A program made the translations under genes and the position numbers. From contig JAZNLB010000012.1 of assembly GCA_045578865.1 (NCBI GenBank), positions 1 through 54,406 on the forward strand: a stretch of DNA of 54,406 nt. Direction: 5' to 3'. Below, piece by piece: positions 49,261-54,406 of the stretch. This stretch comes from RGIG2041 sp045578865. GTDB taxonomy: Bacteria > Bacillota > Clostridia > UBA1381 > UMGS1253. The notes beneath the pieces were generated by a model. The model was not told where the DNA came from. It saw only the letters and a program-made list of their open reading frames with translations, and ran no database searches. Positions within the stretch are counted from its first letter, which is position 1. Every line of letters begins with the position of its first letter.

Positions 49261-49705
49261 CGTCTGCTTTCTCCTTTTTGTACAAAAGTGCGATGGCTTC
49301 TTGTAATTGGTCACGGCAGCTGCGATATACTTCAATATCGCCGCCGTAGGGGTCTGCCACATCGCCGCCGAGGCCTACATAGTCTAAAAGAGCATGGGTT
49401 TTAAGCTCAAAATCGTCTCCAAAAAAGTGTATGATCGCTTGCTTATGCGCCGCAGTCATGGTCAACACCAAATCAGCTTCGCTTAATAAATCTGCGTGTA
49501 TATTTGCTGAGCGGTGGTTTTGGATATCTATATCCACCTCTGCCATTGCACGCACTGCATTTTTCGAGGCGGGCTGTCCTTCCAATGTGCTGATGGCGCC
49601 GGAAAGTACAGCGAAGTTATCTTCGTCTTTGCACAGTTTTTTGAGCAATGCCGCCGCCATCGGAGAGCGGCAGGTGTTACCGGTACATACAAATAAAATG
49701 TTCAT
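49250..49705 (-). CDS. ywlE: Low-molecular-weight phosphatase, probable protein-arginine phosphatase (YwlE-like)
   Basis: 151 residues. The P-loop CTGNTCRS is at 7-14 with catalytic C7 and R13; the general acid is the D of DPYGG near residue 116. Residue 11 is threonine, the feature that marks arginine phosphatases of the YwlE type, while tyrosine phosphatases carry isoleucine or leucine there. It would reverse McsB arginine phosphorylation. Its end overlaps rimI by 11 nt, so it belongs to the t6A gene group. Confidence 0.88.
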   Translation of the reverse strand: MNILFVCTGNTCRSPMAAALLKKLCKDEDNFAVLSGAISTLEGQPASKNAVRAMAEVDIDIQNHRSANIHADLLSEADLVLTMTAAHKQAIIHFFGDDFELKTHALLDYVGLGGDVADPYGGDIEVYRSCRDQLQEAIALLYKKEKADDAF

Positions 49706-49712
49706 ATTCGGT

Positions 49713-50753
49713 TTACTCCTCAGTTTCTATCACGCGACCTGCCGCAGCTTTGTAGATGCGGTTGCGTACTGCGACCATAATCGGTTCCTGCCAAGTAAGG
49801 GGTGCGTAGATTTTTTGTGCACCTTCTGCATCGAAAGTGCGTAGTGCATCAAATAAATTTGCAGCATAGGTTTCGGCATCGTTGCCGCCCGGCAAAAGAA
49901 CATCTGCACCGCAGATGGCATAATCCTTGTTGTCCGCTAAAATGCCGACGCGCAGCCCGTTTTTTTTGTCTTGCGAAATTTGTTTTTTAAGCACCTCTGT
50001 GCAATCTGTCTTGTATTCCAGTATCGTGAGTTCTGCCTTGGGGGCATAGTGTTTGTATTTCATGCCCGGGCTTTTTGGTGCTTCGTCCTGTGTGGCGCTG
50101 CCTTTGCCGGCGCACACTTTGCCGAGTACGGCTTCCAGCATATCGAGCGTGATGCCGCCGGGCCTCAGTACGGTCGGGATAGGAGCGGTCATATCAATGA
50201 CGGTGGATTCCAAACCGACATCGCAACTGCCGCCGTCCGCAATCATATCAATTTTACCGAGCATATCTTCGCGTACATGGCGTGCTTCCGTGGGGGAAGG
50301 TTTGCCGGAAGTGTTTGCAGAGGGCGCCGCAACCGGCACGCCTGCGGCACGGATGATTTCACGCGCAACGGGATTGGAAGGCATGCGGATGGCAACCGTT
50401 TCCAAGCCGGCGCTGACACAATTTGGAATTTTATCGGATTTTTTCATAATAATGCTGATTGGCCCCGGCCAGAAATGCTGCATCAGAAGTTTTGCCTTTT
50501 CGGGAATATGTGCAACAAGCGGCGCAACCTCTTGCATGTCTGCAATGTGCACGATGAGCGGATTATCAGACGGTCGACCTTTGGCGATAAATATCTTTTT
50601 TACGGCTTTTTCGTCGAGTGCATTTGCACCTAACCCGTAAACGGTTTCCGTCGGAAAAGCCACTATGCCACCTGTGGCGAGAATTTCGCCGGCTTGTGCG
50701 GCAAGTGCATTATCTATAGAATTCGGATTTATTTTAATTTCTTTTGTGTGCAT
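49713..50753 (-). CDS. sua5: L-threonylcarbamoyladenylate synthase (Sua5 type)
   Basis: 346 residues, the long form with the YrdC domain (1-200) and the C-terminal Sua5 domain. YrdC motifs are GIVAFPTETVYGLGANAL, IFIAKGRPSDNPLIVHI, PGPISIIM, IRMPSN and APSANTSGKPSPT; a linker with KSPGMKYKHYAPKA precedes the second domain. It makes threonylcarbamoyl-AMP from threonine, bicarbonate and ATP, the first step of t6A. The short form TsaC would end near residue 200. Confidence 0.96.
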   Translation of the reverse strand: MHTKEIKINPNSIDNALAAQAGEILATGGIVAFPTETVYGLGANALDEKAVKKIFIAKGRPSDNPLIVHIADMQEVAPLVAHIPEKAKLLMQHFWPGPISIIMKKSDKIPNCVSAGLETVAIRMPSNPVAREIIRAAGVPVAAPSANTSGKPSPTEARHVREDMLGKIDMIADGGSCDVGLESTVIDMTAPIPTVLRPGGITLDMLEAVLGKVCAGKGSATQDEAPKSPGMKYKHYAPKAELTILEYKTDCTEVLKKQISQDKKNGLRVGILADNKDYAICGADVLLPGGNDAETYAANLFDALRTFDAEGAQKIYAPLTWQEPIMVAVRNRIYKAAAGRVIETEE

Positions 50754-50771
50754 GCTCTCACCTTTTTGTTT

Positions 50772-50831
50772 CGCAACAATTTGTTTTGTTGCGTTTTACA
50801 TGATTATAGCACACAATTCATAAAAAAACAA
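50772..50831 (-). promoter_or_regulatory. Promoter and short leader hairpin of the sua5-ywlE-rimI-tsaD operon
   Basis: On the minus strand TTGTTT (50831-50826), 17 nt, TATAAT (50808-50803). The leader then forms GCAACAA/TTGTTGC around 50773-50792 just before the GGTGAG ribosome site. Confidence 0.68.
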
Positions 50832-50937
50832 TTCCTATAAATAAAATATGTACGAATTGTGAAAATTCGAAAGTTGTATAGACAAAAATGCAAAAATATG
50901 CTTTAATAATAGAAGTGCTTAATGTGGAGGTGGGATT

Positions 50938-51783
50938 ATGGCAAAGAAAGAGAAAACAAAAAAAGAGAGAAAAGGTCTTGGGTTATCTAAGTCAGCGGCG
51001 ATTACGCTGGGCGTTATTTTAGTGGTGATTTTGGCATTTCGTGCAGGCTATATAGCAGGTTTTGGTGTATCGGCGCTGGTGGTTTTGGGATTGGTTATCT
51101 GGCAGTGGCCGAATCTTTTAACGCTGTTCGGGCAGCGTTATTATGCACAAGGTAAAAACAATAAGGCTTTGCGCTATTTAAAAGCGGGGCATGAACATAG
51201 CCGCGCAGGCGCATCCAATTCCAGTGCATATGCGTACATACTTTTGCGTTGCGGTCAGGCAGAGGAGGCAAAAATTGTAGCCAATTATGCGCTTTTGAGC
51301 AAAAAGATTTCGGAGGCGGATAAAAATCAGGTGCGTCAGATTTTGTCGCTCGTTTGTTACAAGAGGGGCGAGTATGCCGAAGCTACAAAGATGATGGAAA
51401 AAATCTTTGAAAATTACAAGACGACGACGGTGTATGGCACACTCGGTTATTATAAAATCCTTGCAGGCAGTGAGGATATGTACAGTTTTAATGAAGAGGC
51501 CTATGCATACAACAGCGACAACAAAGTTATCATAGACAATATGATTATTTTGCAGTTAAAAAAAGGTGAGTATGCCGAAGCGCAGGCGTTGTCGCAAAAG
51601 AGCATAGATGCGGGCAACAAAGGTGTGGAGATTTATTTCCATGCAGCGCAGGCGGAAGAGGGCTTAGGCAATACACAAAAGGCTCTTGAATACTATCGTG
51701 CGGCGCGCTCTTGTACGCGCTCGTTTATGACAACGATATCGGAAGAAGAAATTGACAGCGCCATTGAGCGTCTGGATGGTTAG
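50938..51783 (+). CDS. Tetratricopeptide-repeat membrane protein
   Basis: 281 residues. A lysine-rich N-terminus (KKEKTKKERKG) is followed by two adjacent membrane segments (about 20-37 and 40-58). Then come TPR-like helices: ALRYLKAGHEHSRAG, AYAYILLRCGQAEEAKIVANYAL, LSLVCYKRGEYAEATKMMEKIF, ILQLKKGEYAEAQALSQKSI and GLGNTQKALEYYRAARS. The partner is unknown. GGAGGTG precedes the ATG; a TAGACA/TTTAAT promoter-like pair with 17-nt spacing stands at about 50880-50910. Confidence 0.8.
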   Translation: MAKKEKTKKERKGLGLSKSAAITLGVILVVILAFRAGYIAGFGVSALVVLGLVIWQWPNLLTLFGQRYYAQGKNNKALRYLKAGHEHSRAGASNSSAYAYILLRCGQAEEAKIVANYALLSKKISEADKNQVRQILSLVCYKRGEYAEATKMMEKIFENYKTTTVYGTLGYYKILAGSEDMYSFNEEAYAYNSDNKVIIDNMIILQLKKGEYAEAQALSQKSIDAGNKGVEIYFHAAQAEEGLGNTQKALEYYRAARSCTRSFMTTISEEEIDSAIERLDG

Positions 51784-51801
51784 GCAGAAAGGATGAAGAA
51801 A

Positions 51802-52425
51802 ATGAAAAGATTTTTGGCACTTGCTCTTGCGTTGACCATGCTGTTTGCACTCGGTGCTTGCGGCGAGCAGACGACGCTGACTACTGATGATGGGGCGAAA
51901 GCGCCTGTGGTTGAGCAGGAAAAGAAAGTTGAGCCGAAGGTTGAAGTGGACGAAACAAAATTAAAAGTTGTTATTGAAACCGAATTCGGTAAAATCCATG
52001 TGACACTTGCGCCGGAATATGCACCGATTACGGTGGCGAACTTCCAAAAACTCGTCAGTGAAGGCTTTTATGACGGGTTAACATTCCACAGAGTTATCGA
52101 TGGTTTTATGATTCAGGGTGGTGCGGGAAATGCCCGGCAAACGATTAAGGGTGAATTTGCCGCAAATGGTGTAAATAATACACTTGCACATACGCGCGGC
52201 GTAATTTCCATGGCGCGCACCTATGATTTTAACTCGGCAAGCAGTCAGTTTTTTATCATGCACGAGGCAGCGCCGCATCTGGATGGACAGTATGCCGCAT
52301 TCGGTGAAGTGACGAAGGGCATCGAAGTTGTAGATGCGATTGTGAAAAATTCTCCGGTGGTGGACAACAACGGAACGGTGCTTCCGGAGGATCAAATCTA
52401 TATCACGAGCATATATTTTGAATAA
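51802..52425 (+). CDS. Lipoprotein peptidyl-prolyl isomerase (cyclophilin)
   Basis: 207 residues from the ATG at 51802; an ATG 9 nt upstream touches the ribosome site. A lipoprotein signal ends with LGAC at residue 20, so the protein is anchored outside the membrane. After an acidic linker (about 25-50), the cyclophilin domain follows with FHRVIDGFMIQGG, GVISMAR, ASSQFFIMHEAAPHLDGQYAAFGEV. It probably helps fold exported proteins. Confidence 0.92.
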   Translation: MKRFLALALALTMLFALGACGEQTTLTTDDGAKAPVVEQEKKVEPKVEVDETKLKVVIETEFGKIHVTLAPEYAPITVANFQKLVSEGFYDGLTFHRVIDGFMIQGGAGNARQTIKGEFAANGVNNTLAHTRGVISMARTYDFNSASSQFFIMHEAAPHLDGQYAAFGEVTKGIEVVDAIVKNSPVVDNNGTVLPEDQIYITSIYFE

Positions 52426-52440
52426 AAGGAGAAAATAGAC

Positions 52441-52929
52441 ATGGCAAATGTAATTATGGAAACACAGCACGGCACAATGAAAATCGAACTTTATCCCCAG
52501 GTGGCACCGATTACGGTTGCCAATTTTGAAAAGTTGGTGGGCGAGGGTTTTTATGACGGACTGACCTTCCACAGAATTATCCGTGGTTTTATGATTCAGG
52601 GCGGTGATCCGGAAGGTACCGGCATGGGCGGCTCGAAAGATAAAATCAAGGGTGAATTTGCATCCAATGGTGTAAAAAATGACTTGAGACACACCCGCGG
52701 CGTTATCTCGATGGCAAGAAGCATGATGCGTGACTCGGCAAGCAGTCAGTTTTTCATTATGCACGAGGATGCACCGCACTTAGATGGCGAGTATGCGGCT
52801 TTCGGTAAAGTAGTAGAGGGTATCGAGGTTGTGGATGCGATTGTTCAAAATGCCCAAGTTGTGGATAGAAACGGTACGGTTTTGCCTCAAAATCAACCAA
52901 AAATCATAAAGGTTACGCTGGAAAAATAA
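52441..52929 (+). CDS. ppiB: Cytoplasmic peptidyl-prolyl isomerase (cyclophilin)
   Basis: 162 residues without signal sequence, from the ATG after AAAGGAG, 15 nt behind the lipoprotein copy. FHRIIRGFMIQGGDPEGTGMGG, RGVISMARSMMRDSASSQFFIMHEDAPHLDGEYAAFGKV carry the active-site arginine, Gln and the usual Phe. It is closely similar to the preceding gene, pointing to a tandem duplication followed by relocation of one copy to the outer surface. Confidence 0.94.
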   Translation: MANVIMETQHGTMKIELYPQVAPITVANFEKLVGEGFYDGLTFHRIIRGFMIQGGDPEGTGMGGSKDKIKGEFASNGVKNDLRHTRGVISMARSMMRDSASSQFFIMHEDAPHLDGEYAAFGKVVEGIEVVDAIVQNAQVVDRNGTVLPQNQPKIIKVTLEK

Positions 52930-52967
52930 AAAAAATTCAAGATTATCAAAAATTTAACAAAAAAAAC

Positions 52968-52996
52968 TTGTAAAAATTGAATTCTTGTTGTAAAAT
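52968..52996 (+). promoter_or_regulatory. Promoter of gapA
   Basis: TTGTAA (52968-52973), 17 nt, TAAAAT (52991-52996), 48 nt before the start codon in an AT-rich spacer. Confidence 0.68.
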
Positions 52997-53044
52997 AACA
53001 TAGGTAACTTTAAATAGTTAATAAAATATTTGGAGGTAATTCAA

Positions 53045-54052
53045 ATGTCAGTAAAAGTTGCGATTAATGGTTTTGGTCGTATCGGCCGTCTGGCTTTCAG
53101 ACAGATGTTCGGTGCAGAAGGTTACGAAGTTGTTGCTATCAACGACCTCACAAAGCCGGAAATGCTTGCACACCTTTTGAAGTACGATTCCGCTCAGGGT
53201 CGTTACAACAAGAGCGTTGAAGCAAAGGAAAACTCCATCGTTGTAGACGGTAAGGAAATTACAATCTACGCGAAGGCAAACGCTGCTGAACTCCCGTGGG
53301 GCGAGCTCGGTATCGATGTAGTACTCGAGTGCACAGGTTTCTACACCTCTAAGGAAAAGAGCCAGGCACATATCGATGCAGGCGCAAAGAAGGTTGTTAT
53401 TTCTGCTCCGGCAGGCAACGACCTCAAGACTGTAGTATTCAGCGTAAACGAGGATATCCTCACAGCTGATGATACAATCATTTCCGCTGCATCCTGCACA
53501 ACAAACTGCCTCGCGCCGATGGCTAAGGCACTCAACGATTATGCTCCGATCCAGTCCGGTATCATGAGCACAATCCACGCTTACACAGGCGATCAGATGC
53601 TTCTTGATGGTCCGCACAGAAAGGGCGACCTCAGAAGAGCACGCGCAGGTGCTATCAACATCGTTCCGAACTCCACTGGTGCTGCTAAGGCTATCGGTCT
53701 GGTTATTCCGGAACTCAACGGCAAACTTATCGGTTCTGCACAGCGTGTACCGGTTCCGACAGGTTCCACAACAATCTTAACAGCTGTTGTTAAGGGCACA
53801 GATGTAACAAAGGAAGGCATCAACGCTGCAATGAAGGCTGCTGCTTCTGATTCCTTCGGTTACAACGAAGATGAAATCGTTTCTTCCGATATCATCGGTA
53901 TCACCTACGGCTCCCTCTTCGATGCTACACAGACAATGGTAGCAAAGATTGCGGACGATCTGTATGAAGTTCAGGTTGTATCTTGGTACGACAACGAGAA
54001 CTCCTACACAAGCCAGATGGTTAGAACCATCAAATATTTCGCTGAACTTTAA
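53045..54052 (+). CDS. gapA: Glyceraldehyde-3-phosphate dehydrogenase, type I
   Basis: 335 residues from the ATG at 53045 (TTGGAGG upstream; the frame extending to 53030 crosses that site). The NAD-binding GFGRIGR is at 10-16 and D34 selects NAD. The catalytic C151 stands in SAASCTTNCLAP and H178 in STIHAYTGDQ; NIVPNSTGAAKAIGLVIPEL and WYDNENSYTSQMV complete the signature. Strong codon bias matching the ribosomal-protein genes indicates high expression in glycolysis. Confidence 0.98.
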   Translation: MSVKVAINGFGRIGRLAFRQMFGAEGYEVVAINDLTKPEMLAHLLKYDSAQGRYNKSVEAKENSIVVDGKEITIYAKANAAELPWGELGIDVVLECTGFYTSKEKSQAHIDAGAKKVVISAPAGNDLKTVVFSVNEDILTADDTIISAASCTTNCLAPMAKALNDYAPIQSGIMSTIHAYTGDQMLLDGPHRKGDLRRARAGAINIVPNSTGAAKAIGLVIPELNGKLIGSAQRVPVPTGSTTILTAVVKGTDVTKEGINAAMKAAASDSFGYNEDEIVSSDIIGITYGSLFDATQTMVAKIADDLYEVQVVSWYDNENSYTSQMVRTIKYFAEL

Positions 54053-54065
54053 TTTAAAGTTTGCA

Positions 54066-54097
54066 AGATGCGGCGCATTGCGCCGCATCTTTTTTTG
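54066..54097 (+). terminator. Terminator of gapA
   Basis: An 11-bp GC-rich stem AGATGCGGCGC / GCGCCGCATCT with loop ATT followed by seven T. Confidence 0.93.
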
Positions 54098-54106
54098 TGA
54101 AATCAC

Positions 54107-54136
54107 TTGTGCATTTTTTGCTAAAAATTGTATAGT
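54107..54136 (+). promoter_or_regulatory. Upstream promoter candidate of an rRNA operon
   Basis: TTGTGC (54107-54112), 18 nt, TATAGT (54131-54136). Weaker than the next promoter; a tandem pair is usual ahead of rrn operons. Confidence 0.4.
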
Positions 54137-54199
54137 ATAGCGCGATTTAGCACATTATATATAGGAAGAAAAAAACTTTTAAAAAAGTTAAAAAAAGTG

Positions 54200-54228
54200 T
54201 TGACAAAAGGATTGGGATTTGGTATACT
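54200..54228 (+). promoter_or_regulatory. Strong promoter, probably of an rRNA operon
   Basis: TTGACA (54200-54205), 17 nt, TATACT (54223-54228), preceded by an A-rich stretch (54165-54198) that could act as an UP element. Confidence 0.75.
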
Positions 54229-54234
54229 ATCAAA

Positions 54235-54406
54235 GTCGCTGATGCGACGGGCTTTAAAAAACAAAGGCATTGGACATTGAAAATTAAACAGTGTACGACA
54301 AAAAACAAGGAACTTGTCAAAAGAATTTGAGTAAACGCAGATAGCAATTATGTTATCAGCGTCCTGACAAAGTAAGTCAGAGTTTAAAGAGCTAATTAAA
54401 CGAACG
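54235..54406 (+). other. Leader transcript running off the window (pre-16S-type)
   Basis: About 170 nt of A-rich, non-coding sequence with ACATTGAAAATTAAACAGTG, a CTGAC/GTCAG hairpin near 54366-54382, and the end AATTAAACGAACG, the style of a pre-16S rRNA leader in Clostridia. The 16S gene itself would begin outside the window, so this is inference from the promoter and leader only. Confidence 0.55.

Noticed and set aside
49971..50640. Plus-strand ORFs of about 195-220 codons opposite sua5
   Set aside because: Antisense shadows in a GC-richer gene; no family resemblance and no ribosome site.

Overview
The window reads as a stretch of chromosome from a low-to-mid GC, endospore-forming Firmicute, most likely a member of Clostridia. 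The evidence is: spoIIP and spoVG; zinc-type S14, S4, L24 and L36; an SRP RNA that keeps the Alu domain; frequent GTG and TTG starts behind strong GGAGG sites; consensus TTGACA/TATAAT promoters; DarA, RicT, TrmR and TrhP; and the gene order rpsJ...secY-adk-map-KOW-infA-rpmJ-rpsM-rpsK-rpsD-rpoA-rplQ. The genus cannot be read from the sequence alone.

Layout. (1) 1-1590: the truncated 3' end of an unassigned gene, tRNA-Ser(CGA), tRNA-Pro(TGG), two tRNA-like remnants that share an 18-bp block, and a minus-strand unit of about 445 nt with its own promoter and terminator but no long ORF. (2) 1591-3639, minus: an E2-acyltransferase-like protein and SpoIIP. (3) 3708-20053: two promoters, a structured leader with an internal terminator, and 34 plus-strand genes from rpsJ to rplQ. 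Structured spacers lie before rpsH and especially before rpsM. (4) 20056-28712: an accessory block holding a malate/lactate-type dehydrogenase, palindromic repeats, an AraC regulator, and a tight operon of a U32-like protein, three tandem QueG/reductive-dehalogenase-like double-cluster Fe-S proteins, a cupin and a TIM-barrel glycosidase-like protein. (5) 28818-43592: glycerate kinase, two secreted stalk-domain proteins, murC, spoVG, an LCP ligase, an ECF S component, SRP RNA, dnaX-ybaB-recR, mltG, trmR and trhP. (6) 43589-50831, mostly minus: rsmI, trmN6, a 2[4Fe-4S] ferredoxin, ricT-holB-darA, and tsaD-rimI-ywlE-sua5. (7) 50938-54406, plus: a TPR membrane protein, two cyclophilins, gapA, and a promoter and leader that look like the start of an rRNA operon cut off by the window end.

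How the genes work together. The core regions serve translation (ribosome, SRP RNA, SecY, IF-1, Map), tRNA modification (t6A by Sua5/TsaD, wobble uridine by TrhP/TrmR, TrmN6), replication and repair (DnaX, HolB, RecR), wall synthesis (MurC, MltG, LCP) and sporulation.

The best candidates for undescribed biology are the 22.6-28.6 kb Fe-S/cupin/U32-like/TIM-barrel operon; a 274-nt unit between SRP RNA and dnaX closed by a 24-bp inverted repeat and holding five further nested helices; the structured spacer before rpsM; and the small minus-strand unit at 957-1401. All functions are read from sequence by eye. No database search or folding program was run.
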